A DNA stretch of 39,984 nucleotides from Bacteroidota bacterium. GTDB lineage: Bacteria; Bacteroidota; Bacteroidia; Palsa-965. The first letter of the stretch is position 1, and each line of letters begins with the position of its first letter. This document shows positions 26,493-33,673 of the stretch, piece after piece. The stretch spans positions 1-39,984 of the forward strand of contig JAAFIA010000009.1 of assembly GCA_013298545.1 (NCBI GenBank), given 5' to 3'. The position numbers were made by a program, and so were the translations under genes. The notes below the pieces were generated by a model that did no database searches, was not told where the DNA came from, and saw nothing but the letters and a program-made list of their open reading frames with translations.

Positions 26493-26744
26493 TTACTTCT
26501 TCATTTTAGCCATTGAATCAGCCATTTTCACTGAATCCGCAGCTTTAGCAGCAGCGTTAGCAGCGTTTGTGCTGTCCATAGACATAGCATTCTTTACAGA
26601 ATCGTTGTAAGCTTGCATTTTGTTAGCTGCGTTGATTGAGTCCTGACGGAGTGAATCAGCAAGTTTTTTGAGCGCCTCAGCGTTACCGCAAGAAGCGAGA
26701 GCTGCCATACCTACGATTGCAGCAAAGGCGAATACCTTTTTCAT
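26493..26744 (-). CDS. Small ADS-repeat lipoprotein (Lpp-like design)
   Basis: 83 residues. The lipobox ALASC puts the lipidated cysteine at residue 19, leaving about 65 mature residues that look like one continuous helix rich in Ala, Asp, Ser, Lys and Asn with repeated ADS triplets (KKLADSLRQDS, AADSVKMADSMAKMKK). The chain ends in two lysines. No family is recognised. A paralogue of 117 residues lies 148 nt upstream in the same orientation. Size, lipid anchor, all-helical body and terminal lysine recall Braun's lipoprotein of enterobacteria, but there is no sequence homology evident. It has its own promoter and shares a terminator with ftcD. The gene is cleanly coding on the minus strand, with a biased codon choice (GCA/GCT, TCA/TCC). 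Confidence 0.82.
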   Translation of the reverse strand: MKKVFAFAAIVGMAALASCGNAEALKKLADSLRQDSINAANKMQAYNDSVKNAMSMDSTNAANAAAKAADSVKMADSMAKMKK

Positions 26745-26776
26745 TTTAGTTTTTGGTTGTTTTGGTTTTGTGGGCG

Positions 26777-26808
26777 CAAAGGTATAGTATTATTTCTGAC
26801 TTATGCAA
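26777..26808 (-). promoter_or_regulatory. Promoter of the 83-residue lipoprotein gene
   Basis: On the minus strand TTG (26806-26808), 21 nt, TACCTTTG (26777-26784), then a leader of about 30 nt before the ATG at 26744 that is rich in A and C with no Shine-Dalgarno. Confidence 0.6.
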
Positions 26809-26841
26809 TAATTATTCATTTTTTTCAACAAGTTAATTAAC

Positions 26842-26869
26842 AAAAAAGGAGGCCAAGGCCTCCTTTTTT
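26842..26869 (-). terminator. Intrinsic terminator of the 117-residue lipoprotein gene
   Basis: A perfectly symmetric hairpin, AAAAAAGGAGGCC then AA then GGCCTCCTTTTTT, starting about 23 nt after the stop at 26893. It isolates this gene from the next lipoprotein promoter. Confidence 0.88.
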
Positions 26870-26892
26870 GTTTTTGCTATATCAAATATAGC

Positions 26893-27246
26893 TTATTTGT
26901 TTGCACCAGGGCGGCCTTTACCGTTTCCACCAGGAACGATTTTTGGAGCAGCAGGAGCTTTTGGTTTGCTAGAACCACCAGAAGGCTTCTTAACTTTTGC
27001 AAGTGAATCAGCCATACGGATTGAGTCCGCTTTCATTTTAGCAGCGTTTTCGATAGCAGCGATTGAATCTGCCATACGAGTTGAGTCAGCTTTCGCTTTT
27101 TCCATTGCAGCATTAGCAATAGCAGCGAGTGAATCAGCATTAGCAGTAGAATCAGCTTTCAATTTAGCGATAGCTTCTGCGCTAGGACCGCAAGCCACGA
27201 GCGATGTCATAGCAGCGATAGCAACGAAAGAAAAGATTTTTTTCAT
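26893..27246 (-). CDS. ADS-repeat lipoprotein, paralogue of the 83-residue one
   Basis: 117 residues from the start at 27246 (MKKIFSFVAIAAMTSLVACG); an upstream in-frame ATG lies beyond the promoter. The lipidated cysteine is residue 19. The mature part has three ADS-6-ADS units (ADSTANADSLAAI, ADSTRMADSIAAI, ADSIRMADSLAKV), then a Pro/Gly/Lys-rich tail (KKPSGGSSKPKAPAAPKIV) ending in Lys. Helix plus basic flexible tail suggests a periplasmic spacer that could touch peptidoglycan or another polyanion; this is inference. The gene clearly arose from the same ancestor as the 83-residue gene (shared MKK lipobox leader and RMADSLAK/KMADSMAK block). Confidence 0.82.
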   Translation of the reverse strand: MKKIFSFVAIAAMTSLVACGPSAEAIAKLKADSTANADSLAAIANAAMEKAKADSTRMADSIAAIENAAKMKADSIRMADSLAKVKKPSGGSSKPKAPAAPKIVPGGNGKGRPGANK

Positions 27247-27276
27247 TTTGTTTTTTTGAGTTTGGTTAACCGGCGG

Positions 27277-27306
27277 CAAAAGTAAACAAGTTTTTGATAA
27301 CACAAA
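27277..27306 (-). promoter_or_regulatory. Promoter of the 117-residue lipoprotein gene
   Basis: TTTG (27303-27306), 18 nt, TACTTTTG (27277-27284) on the minus strand: both consensus boxes with good spacing, 30 nt before the ATG. Confidence 0.68.
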
Positions 27307-27389
27307 AATTTTATGTGTTTTGTCGAACTAATCTTTTTTTGCACGAGTTTTGCATTCAGAAACTACAAAACCAAAAAAACAATAATTCG

Positions 27390-28070
27390 ATGAAAAAGCA
27401 ACTTTTTGCTGTTTCGGCTGTCGCGATGATCGCTGGCGCCCTCACATTCACTTCTTGCAAACAAGAAGATGTAACACCTCCAACGTTGACCATCACAGGT
27501 GGTAATGCAATCACGCATACGCTCAACGCTACATTCACAAACCCAACTGCTACTGCAACTGACGACGAAGATGGAGACATCTCTGCAAACGTTACGGTAT
27601 CTGGTGGTCCAGTTAACGCTAACGCTACTGGTACATATACATTAACTTACAGCGTTTCTGATGCTGCTGGTAACTCAGCTTCTCAAGATGTTGTAGTAAC
27701 TGTTGAAAACGTTGCTTCAGTTCTTGCTCAAACATACAGCAACACCAACACTCCTGCAAACGCAGCAGTTGACACTTGCCAAACTTCTGGTAACTTCAAC
27801 TACAATGCAACTGTAACTGCTTCTACTTCTACAAACGGTGCTTTCGTTATCAACAACTTCGGTGGTTTCGGAACAACTGTGAACGTAAACGCTAGCTTGA
27901 GCGGTACTACAATCACCGTTCCTGGTAGCCAAACTGTTGGTGGTAACTCATCAATCGTAACAGCTAGCGGAAGCATCCTTACTTCTGCTCCACTTCATTG
28001 GGTTATCGGTTACACATGGACTGATGGTCAGTTGACCGAAGTTTGCGGTTCTGATTACCGTGGAAACTAA
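27390..28070 (+). CDS. Lipoprotein with one DUF5011 Ig-like domain
   Basis: 226 residues. The lipobox TFTSC gives the lipidated cysteine at 23, followed by KQED, similar to the lysine-plus-acidic signal that sends lipoproteins to the cell surface in Bacteroidota. Residues about 28-110 form one Ig-like DUF5011 domain (TATDDEDGDISANVTVSGG, GTYTLTYSVSDAAGNSASQD). The second half (about 115-226) is a Thr/Ser/Asn/Gly-rich beta region without a recognised family. The codons are strongly biased (mainly AAC, GCT, ACT, GTT, GGT), unlike most neighbours, which suggests high expression. It has a strong terminator right after the stop and diverges from the ADS-repeat lipoprotein gene. Confidence 0.88.
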   Translation: MKKQLFAVSAVAMIAGALTFTSCKQEDVTPPTLTITGGNAITHTLNATFTNPTATATDDEDGDISANVTVSGGPVNANATGTYTLTYSVSDAAGNSASQDVVVTVENVASVLAQTYSNTNTPANAAVDTCQTSGNFNYNATVTASTSTNGAFVINNFGGFGTTVNVNASLSGTTITVPGSQTVGGNSSIVTASGSILTSAPLHWVIGYTWTDGQLTEVCGSDYRGN

Positions 28071-28086
28071 TTCCTGAATCTTTTTA

Positions 28087-28129
28087 GAAAATCCCCTCAA
28101 GGCAATGTCTTGAGGGGATTTTCTTTTTT
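28087..28129 (+). terminator. Intrinsic terminator of the DUF5011 lipoprotein gene
   Basis: 15-bp stem GAAAATCCCCTCAAG / CTTGAGGGGATTTTC with a 7-nt loop, followed by six T. Confidence 0.92.
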
Positions 28130-28154
28130 GCGACACATTTCCCATCTTCGCAGC

Positions 28155-28490
28155 ATGAGCAAGAAAAACCGCGACGGTATCATGTATTCCACCAATCCTG
28201 ATTTTAAACCCGACGGGGATGAAACAGGTGAGAACGAAACGCTTTCGCCCAATCAACAAAAACTTCGTATTTTTTTAGATCGTTTAGGAGGAGGAAAAAT
28301 GGTGAGTCGTATTTCCGGTTTTATCGGCACTACCTATGACTTGAATGATCTTGGCAAAACACTCAAACAAAAATGCGGTGTTGGTGGCACGTGTAAAGAT
28401 GGCGAAATCATGATTCAAGGTGATCATCGTGATAAATTGTTGAATTTACTCACGGGCATGGGGTATCAAGCCAAAAAAGCAGGCGGATGA
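28155..28490 (+). CDS. SUI1/YciH family translation factor
   Basis: 111 residues. The start at 28155 (MSKKNRDGIMYSTNPDF) avoids translation through the preceding terminator. The SUI1 core is about 30-105: KLRIFLDRLGGGKMVSRISG, LGKTLKQKCGVGGTCKDGEI, MIQGDHRDKLLNLLTGMGY, including the CGVGGT loop. This is the bacterial homologue of eukaryotic eIF1, which helps check start-codon pairing; its role in bacteria is not settled. Its last four bases overlap the start of the CoA transferase gene (ATGA), so the two are translationally coupled. Confidence 0.95.
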   Translation: MSKKNRDGIMYSTNPDFKPDGDETGENETLSPNQQKLRIFLDRLGGGKMVSRISGFIGTTYDLNDLGKTLKQKCGVGGTCKDGEIMIQGDHRDKLLNLLTGMGYQAKKAGG

Positions 28491-29569
28491 GTCGGGCATT
28501 TTCGGGTATTTTTAAGGGATTGAAGGTGGTTGAACTGGCCCAGGTTCTTGCTGGGCCTTCGGTTGGAATGTTCTTTGCCGAATTAGGGGCGCATGTGCTC
28601 AAAATCGAAAATCCGGCAACGGGCGACATGACACGGCATTGGAAGCATGTTGCCGAATTGGACAACCATCCGGTATCGGCTTATTTTGCTTCCGTCAACT
28701 GGGGCAAGACATTTTTAAAACTCGATTTAACTGTTCCTGAAAGTTTTCAACGCTTGTTGGATGAATTAAAAGATGCGGATATTTTGCTGGTCAATTTTAA
28801 GCCTGGTGATTCCGAAAAATTTGCCTTGCGTTATTCCGATCTGAAAGAAAAATTTCCACAATTAATTTACGGCAGTATTATTGGTTTTGAGGCCAATAAC
28901 CCAAGAACGGCATTCGACCTCATTCTTCAGGCCGAGAGCGGATTTATGCAGATGAATGGTACAGACCAATCTGGGCCGCTCAAAATGCCTGTTGCATTGA
29001 TTGATGTCATTGCAGCGCATCATTTAAAAGAAGCCATTTTACTTGCTTTGATTCAACGCCAAACGAGTGGGAAAGGGTGTGCGGTGGAAGTATCGCTGTT
29101 AGATGCTGCTGTGGCATCGCTTGTCAACCAAGCTGCAAATTATTTGATGGTGGGTCAAATTCCCAGTCTTCAAGGTTCATTGCATCCCAATATCGCGCCC
29201 TATGGCGAAATTTTTTCGTGTGCGGATGAAGGCCAAATTGTCATTGCGGCCGCCACGAATCATCAATTTTTGAATTTATGTCGCCTTTTGAATCAAGAAG
29301 CGTGGGCAACAGATCCCTTATTTCTTGACAATCAACAACGAGTAAAAAATAGAATTTTGCTTCAAAAACAACTAATTCCACTCTTTTTAGCAGAAAAATC
29401 AGAAGAAATCTGCGCTAAATTGAACAAAAATGGAGTTCCGGCAGGTTGCATACGAACGCTCGATCAGGTTTTAATGGAGGCGGAAAATCGGGATATGTTG
29501 TTTCATGGGCTAATCGAAGGGAAACAAGTGCACATTGTTCGCTCGTTTATTGCGCAAACAGTTTCCTGA
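28487..29569 (+). CDS. CaiB/BaiF family (type III) CoA transferase
   Basis: 360 residues, slightly short for the family. The N-terminus GLKVVELAQVLAGPSVGMFF and AELGAHVLKIENPATGD match the family; the catalytic aspartate that forms the acyl anhydride is probably D173 in PVALIDVIAAHHLKEAILLA, and SLLDAAVASLVNQAANYLM follows. The enzyme should move CoA between organic acids in the cytoplasm; the acids cannot be told from the sequence. The ATG overlaps the SUI1 stop. The stop is 93 nt before the DUF6089 gene. Confidence 0.92.
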   Translation: MSRAFSGIFKGLKVVELAQVLAGPSVGMFFAELGAHVLKIENPATGDMTRHWKHVAELDNHPVSAYFASVNWGKTFLKLDLTVPESFQRLLDELKDADILLVNFKPGDSEKFALRYSDLKEKFPQLIYGSIIGFEANNPRTAFDLILQAESGFMQMNGTDQSGPLKMPVALIDVIAAHHLKEAILLALIQRQTSGKGCAVEVSLLDAAVASLVNQAANYLMVGQIPSLQGSLHPNIAPYGEIFSCADEGQIVIAAATNHQFLNLCRLLNQEAWATDPLFLDNQQRVKNRILLQKQLIPLFLAEKSEEICAKLNKNGVPAGCIRTLDQVLMEAENRDMLFHGLIEGKQVHIVRSFIAQTVS

Positions 29570-29619
29570 GATTTAATAACTTTTTAATCTTCGGTAGCGT
29601 AAAAAGATAGTTTTTTACT

Positions 29620-29627
29620 TATTTTTG
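29620..29627 (+). promoter_or_regulatory. -7 promoter box of the DUF6089 gene
   Basis: TATTTTTG, an exact TAnnTTTG, 35 nt before the ATG at 29663. No clear -33 element. Confidence 0.45.
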
Positions 29628-29662
29628 CTTCTAACACTTTTTCCAAACCTGAATCCCATATT

Positions 29663-30592
29663 ATGCACAAGAGATTTTTACTTCTCCTTTTGCTTTTCAT
29701 TCCCCTTCTTGCAGATGCACAACGTCGCGGTCGTTACCGTTGGGAAGTTGGTCTTGATTTGGGTGCGGCCAATATCCTTGGCGATTTGGGTGGTGCCAAC
29801 CAGATTGGTACCAATGGCTTTAAAGATCTTGAAGTTATTCTTACTCGTCCTTCTTTGGGTGTGCATGCCCGTTACCGGAAAGCACGCTACTTTGGGTATA
29901 AAATGAATTTTCTTTATGGTAAAGTTAGCGGCGACGATAAATTGACACAAGAACGCTTTCGCAACAACCGCAACATCCATTTCAAATCCAATATTTTTGA
30001 ACTTTCTACGCAATTAGAATTTTATTTTACGAAGGAACGTCCAGGCCATTTGTATAAATATAAAAGCATCAAAGGCTGGAAACACATTGACATGCAAGTT
30101 TATCTGTTCATTGGTGCAGGGGCATTTTGGTACAATCCTAAGGCGCAATTTCAAGGTCAATGGTATGCATTACAGCCAATGGGAACGGAAGGTCAAGGAA
30201 TTGTTGGAAATAAAAAGCGCTATTCACGTGTGAGTGTTGCCATTCCAATTGGTATAGGCTTCAAATACGCACTCGATCGCCGTTGGAGTATTGGTTTGGA
30301 GTACGGAATTCGTAAAACATTTACCGATTATATCGACGATGTTAGTACGACTTATTACGATCGTGACGAAATTTTCAATGCTAACGGTGGAACTGCGGGC
30401 GGGACTGCTGCCTATGCAGCCTATTATTTTGCGGACCCTTCACTTGGATTAATTCCAACGGTTGACGGAGTTTCTCCGACTGGTGTTGGCATGCAACGCG
30501 GCGACTCATCCGATAACGACGCTTATATGCTTGTGGAATTATCAATCAATTATAAAATTGCCCGCATTCGCAAAACCAAGTCGAAGTTCTAA
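29663..30592 (+). CDS. DUF6089 outer-membrane beta-barrel, PorG-like
   Basis: 309 residues with a signal peptide (RFLLLLLLFIPLLADAQ). The mature N-terminus RYRWEVGLDLGAANILGDLG and the stretches PSLGVHARYRKARYFGYKMN, FKSNIFELSTQLEFYF and WSIGLEYGIRKTFTDYIDDV are typical of DUF6089, whose members include the T9SS accessory barrel PorG. In many Bacteroidota the porG gene lies beside uppS and bamA; here the neighbours are a CoA transferase and a GNAT, so this may be a paralogue. The GNAT gene starts 1 nt after its stop. Confidence 0.82.
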   Translation: MHKRFLLLLLLFIPLLADAQRRGRYRWEVGLDLGAANILGDLGGANQIGTNGFKDLEVILTRPSLGVHARYRKARYFGYKMNFLYGKVSGDDKLTQERFRNNRNIHFKSNIFELSTQLEFYFTKERPGHLYKYKSIKGWKHIDMQVYLFIGAGAFWYNPKAQFQGQWYALQPMGTEGQGIVGNKKRYSRVSVAIPIGIGFKYALDRRWSIGLEYGIRKTFTDYIDDVSTTYYDRDEIFNANGGTAGGTAAYAAYYFADPSLGLIPTVDGVSPTGVGMQRGDSSDNDAYMLVELSINYKIARIRKTKSKF

Positions 30593-30593
30593 G

Positions 30594-31037
30594 ATGGGCG
30601 TTACTCGCGTTACAGAACCGACTACTCCACAGGAATTTGAACGTTATTACCAATTACGCTGGGACGTCTTGCGTAGGCCTTGGAACCAACCCATTGGTTC
30701 GGAGCGTGACGAAAACGAAGCGACTTCCATTCATGCCATGATTTGTGAAGGAGATGAGTGTCTGGCCGTTGGTCGATTACAATTCAATTCACCTACAGAA
30801 GCGCAAGTTCGTTTCATGGGTGTTCGGCAAGATCAGAACGGGCGTGGATTTGGCCGCGAAATCATGCAATACTTAGAGCAAAAAGCCAATGAGCATGGTC
30901 GCCATCATATCGTCTTGCAAGCGCGTGAAAACGCCGTTGTTTTCTACGAACGATTAGGCTATACTATTACCGAGAAAACATTTCTGCTCTGGGGCGAAAT
31001 TCAGCATTATAAGATGGAAAAATTGCTTTATCCTTAA
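30594..31037 (+). CDS. GNAT-family N-acetyltransferase
   Basis: 147 residues. The start at 30594 lies 1 nt after the DUF6089 stop; the frame extends upstream into that gene but there reads as non-coding. The acetyl-CoA loop is QNGRGFG (81-87) in VRFMGVRQDQNGRGFGREIM, and ARENAVVFYERLGY is the typical C-terminal motif. The N-terminus (FERYYQLRWDVLRRPWNQP) recalls the ElaA-like subgroup. Substrate unknown. It is the last gene of the plus-strand group and converges with the membrane protein gene. Confidence 0.9.
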   Translation: MGVTRVTEPTTPQEFERYYQLRWDVLRRPWNQPIGSERDENEATSIHAMICEGDECLAVGRLQFNSPTEAQVRFMGVRQDQNGRGFGREIMQYLEQKANEHGRHHIVLQARENAVVFYERLGYTITEKTFLLWGEIQHYKMEKLLYP

Positions 31038-31071
31038 CGTAAAGCAGTAGCAACCGCTAGAATCGCGTAGT

Positions 31072-31647
31072 TTATTCGTCTTCTTTACTCTCTTTCCGTG
31101 TAGTATTTCGCTCACAGTATTTTTTAAAGAGGTGGATCAATGCTTTTTTCTCGGCAGCATCTAACTGATAGCCCATTTGCAATTCTTTGTCTTCAAAATC
31201 ATAGGCTACCGAATTGCAATCGGTATTCCACGTATTTCCACCCATACTTTTGAGCCATTTAGGTGAATTATCTTCTGCAACGCGAAAATTTTTCACGCGT
31301 TCGGCTGCATAGACATGCACAAATCCACGTCCTGCCGTATCGCGTTTGTATAAAAATTTTCCGTTTTTAATCTGAATCAACTCGCGCCCAAAACGTCGCC
31401 ACATCCATGCGCGGCCAATCAAGTACGCGAAGTATAACCAGAATCCGATCCAGACCAAATACATGGTTTTTGTTTTCCCAGCTTCTTGTTGAAAGAAATA
31501 ATAGATCATCACCGAGCCACAAATGGTCCATAAAATAAACCAGAACAATTGGGTGTTGCTTTGCGAGGGTTTTTCCATTGCCATAACCACCACACTCACT
31601 TCATTCTCCGATCTGACAACCGAAATACGTTTGCTGAGAAATTCCAT
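31072..31647 (-). CDS. Membrane protein with two transmembrane segments, unknown family
   Basis: 191 residues. Two hydrophobic segments at about 33-52 (QLFWFILWTICGSVMIYYFF) and 61-80, then a soluble C-terminal domain (about 85-175) with strands (LIQIKNGKFLYKRDTAGRGF, AAERVKNFRVAED) that could be PH-like, and a charged tail. The gene starts 2 nt after the NDH-2 stop, so the two are co-transcribed; a link to the respiratory membrane is possible but unproven. Starts at internal methionines 22 or 24 cannot be excluded. Confidence 0.75.
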   Translation of the reverse strand: MEFLSKRISVVRSENEVSVVVMAMEKPSQSNTQLFWFILWTICGSVMIYYFFQQEAGKTKTMYLVWIGFWLYFAYLIGRAWMWRRFGRELIQIKNGKFLYKRDTAGRGFVHVYAAERVKNFRVAEDNSPKWLKSMGGNTWNTDCNSVAYDFEDKELQMGYQLDAAEKKALIHLFKKYCERNTTRKESKEDE

Positions 31648-31649
31648 AC

Positions 31650-32936
31650 TTACGAATTTTTACGTGGCAAGAACGGGCGAATAATCACACGCAAACCACG
31701 ATCATAATTAATATAATTGACCAACCAATTGAAAAACACAACAACACGGTTGCGGAAACCCACCAAGGCAATGAGGTGAATAAACATCCACACAAACCAC
31801 GCAAAAATACCTTGTGTTTTCATGAACGATGCTTCCACAACAGCTCTATTTCGGCCAACGGTAGCCATCGAACCTTTGTCTTTGTATTGAAAGGGTTTCC
31901 AACCCTCGCGTGTTGTTGCCGAGCGTTTTAAATTTTTTCCAAGATTGGTTGCCATCTGAATCGCAACTTGTGCCACTTGCGGATGAGCTTGTGGTGTTGC
32001 ATCGGTTTCCATGGCCGCAACATCGCCCAAGGAAAATATATTTGTTGTATCAACTACTTGATTGAAGGCATCGACTCGGATTCTTCCTCCTCGCGTTTTG
32101 GCTGAGTCAGGAATACCTTGAATACGAACGCCAACAACACCAGCCGCCCAAATCAGTGTAGCGGCACGAAATTCTTCCGTCGAATCGGTGGTTACTTCAA
32201 GTCCATCGTAATCGGTAACACGCATGTTTAACCAAACATGCACATCCAATTCTTCGAGAAATTTCTTTGCTGCCAACGACGCTTTTTCTTCAAAACTTCC
32301 CAAGACACGCTCGCCCGAATCGATCAAATGAATTTGCATACGGCGAAAATCCAACTCAGGATAATCATTTGGCAAAACATGTTTTTTCAATTCGCCAAGC
32401 GCACCTGCAAGTTCAACGCCTGTTGGACCACCACCAACAATCACCAAATTCATCAACGCTTCGCGTTCTTTTAAATCGGGTGTATTGATGGCTTTTTCAA
32501 AATTTTGAAGGATGCAACTCCGCAAATCGAGGGCTTCCGAGATCGACTTCATGGGCATGCTATTGGCCATCAACCGCTCCATTCCAAAATAGCTCGTCGT
32601 AGATCCTGTTGCTATGACTAAATAGTCGTATTCAATTTCGCCAATACTTGTTTTGATGATATTTTTAGTTGGAATAATTTCTTGGGCCTCGGCTAGACGA
32701 AAGTGAAAATGTTTTACTCCTTTAAATAATTTCCGCAACGGAAAAACAATGGAATCAGGCTCCATGCCTGCTGTTGCAACTTGATACAAAAGCGGTTGGA
32801 AGGTGTGGAAATTATTTTTGTCAATCATCACCACTTGAAACCGGTTGCGCACTTGTTTCGCCAGTTCAATACCTGCAAAACCGCCCCCTACAATAACCAG
32901 ACGTGGTAAATTAACTTGTGGAAGATCGATAAACAT
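31650..32936 (-). CDS. ndh: Type II NADH:quinone oxidoreductase (NDH-2)
   Basis: 428 residues from the start at 32936, which follows a promoter box by 6 nt. Two dinucleotide folds: FAD binding GGGFAG (17-22) and NADH binding GGGPTG (168-173); LVIATGS (106-112) and IFSLGDVA (300-307) are the usual flavoprotein motifs, and AQVAIQ matches the AQxAxQ quinone-site motif of NDH-2. The C-terminus (FAWFVWMFIHLIALVGF, then the basic end VIIRPFLPRK) is the membrane-binding part. It oxidises NADH and reduces menaquinone without pumping protons. It heads a two-gene unit with the small membrane protein. Confidence 0.95.
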   Translation of the reverse strand: MFIDLPQVNLPRLVIVGGGFAGIELAKQVRNRFQVVMIDKNNFHTFQPLLYQVATAGMEPDSIVFPLRKLFKGVKHFHFRLAEAQEIIPTKNIIKTSIGEIEYDYLVIATGSTTSYFGMERLMANSMPMKSISEALDLRSCILQNFEKAINTPDLKEREALMNLVIVGGGPTGVELAGALGELKKHVLPNDYPELDFRRMQIHLIDSGERVLGSFEEKASLAAKKFLEELDVHVWLNMRVTDYDGLEVTTDSTEEFRAATLIWAAGVVGVRIQGIPDSAKTRGGRIRVDAFNQVVDTTNIFSLGDVAAMETDATPQAHPQVAQVAIQMATNLGKNLKRSATTREGWKPFQYKDKGSMATVGRNRAVVEASFMKTQGIFAWFVWMFIHLIALVGFRNRVVVFFNWLVNYINYDRGLRVIIRPFLPRKNS

Positions 32937-32942
32937 AGGGCA

Positions 32943-32950
32943 CAAAGATA
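32943..32950 (-). promoter_or_regulatory. -7 promoter box of ndh, 6 nt from ATG
   Basis: TATCTTTG on the minus strand, an exact TAnnTTTG, ending 6 nt before the ATG at 32936; the transcript would be leaderless or have a leader of one or two bases. Confidence 0.45.
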
Positions 32951-32999
32951 GCAAGTTATTCAGCTTGCTTGATGCATTGTGGGGTGCTTGGTTAGCTCA

Positions 33000-33620
33000 T
33001 TATTTGTAAAACTGATCCTCTTTCCATTTAGCAGGATTTTTTAGGATGTAATTCGATATGTTAAGATAAGATTCTTCGCTACGAATAATATTCTCATAAT
33101 AATTGCGTTGCCATACTACACAACCGATTTCCATCGAATTTAATTGTTTTGTTACAGCGGATTTATATCCGCGCACAATTGCGCCGATCGTATTTGATGG
33201 GCTTCGGAATTGAGATGGAGGGGTATGGGGCGAATGCAATTCGCCCTTACTGGTATTGTTGAGTGGGATTGTGTCGCCTTTACTGGTATTACTGAGTGGG
33301 ATTATGTCGCCTTTACTGGTATTACTGAGTGGGATTGTGTCGTCTGTGGGGGATAGTTTGATGATGCCGTGCAAGTGATTAGGCATGATCACAAATTCGC
33401 CCAACTCTACATTAGGACGCAATTCTGGTGTTTTCAACCATTCCTTGTAAGCGACTTGTCCAAAGACATTTAATATCATTTGGCCATCAACTATACTCCC
33501 GAACAAATGTTTACGGTTGTAACAACAGATTGTAATGAAATACAAACCTGCTTGGCTGTAATCATAACCTTTCAATCGGATAGATCTGCGATGGTGAATC
33601 AATGGATTGTATTGGCTCAT
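33000..33620 (-). CDS. REP-associated tyrosine transposase (RAYT) with internal repeats
   Basis: 206 residues from the start at 33620 (MSQYNPLIHHRRSIRLKGYD); the longer frame would run into the GT87 gene. The HUH motif is MPNHLHGII with H82 and H84; YFITICCYNRKHLFG (27-41) and VVWQRNYYENIIRSEESYLN are typical of the Y1 transposase family linked to REP elements. Candidate catalytic tyrosines are Y152 and Y174/Y175. Residues 94-126 are three copies of an 11-residue unit (DTIPLSNTSKG and variants), and next to them the DNA holds a REP-like palindrome. Both lie in the loop between the HUH motif and the C-terminal helices and keep the frame open. RAYTs are usually single-copy and domesticated; no insertion-sequence ends are seen here. 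Confidence 0.9.
   Translation of the reverse strand: MSQYNPLIHHRRSIRLKGYDYSQAGLYFITICCYNRKHLFGSIVDGQMILNVFGQVAYKEWLKTPELRPNVELGEFVIMPNHLHGIIKLSPTDDTIPLSNTSKGDIIPLSNTSKGDTIPLNNTSKGELHSPHTPPSQFRSPSNTIGAIVRGYKSAVTKQLNSMEIGCVVWQRNYYENIIRSEESYLNISNYILKNPAKWKEDQFYK
33228..33246. repeat. REP-like palindrome inside the transposase gene
   Basis: GGGCGAAT-GCA-ATTCGCCC: perfect 8-bp arms around a 3-nt centre. It is translated in the transposase as part of KGELHSP. The form resembles REP palindromes on which RAYT proteins act. Confidence 0.8.
33241..33339. repeat. Three tandem 33-nt repeats inside the transposase gene
   Basis: Three head-to-tail 33-nt units, each beginning TCGCC(C/T)TTACTGGTATT, differing at a few positions; the first shares its first bases with the right arm of the REP-like palindrome. 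They encode the three 11-residue units and do not shift the frame. Confidence 0.9.
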
Positions 33621-33673
33621 TTTACACGATAATATTTGTTGATGTTCTATTGATTGGGAACACTTTTCTATTT

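Noticed and set aside
26897-27259. A long open frame on the plus strand opposite the ADS-repeat lipoprotein
   Set aside because: It exists only because the repeated codons are stop-free in the opposite frame; the lipobox and promoter support the minus strand.
33243-33341. Three evenly spaced repeats as a possible CRISPR array
   Set aside because: The units are directly adjacent without spacers, are in frame and are translated as part of the transposase.
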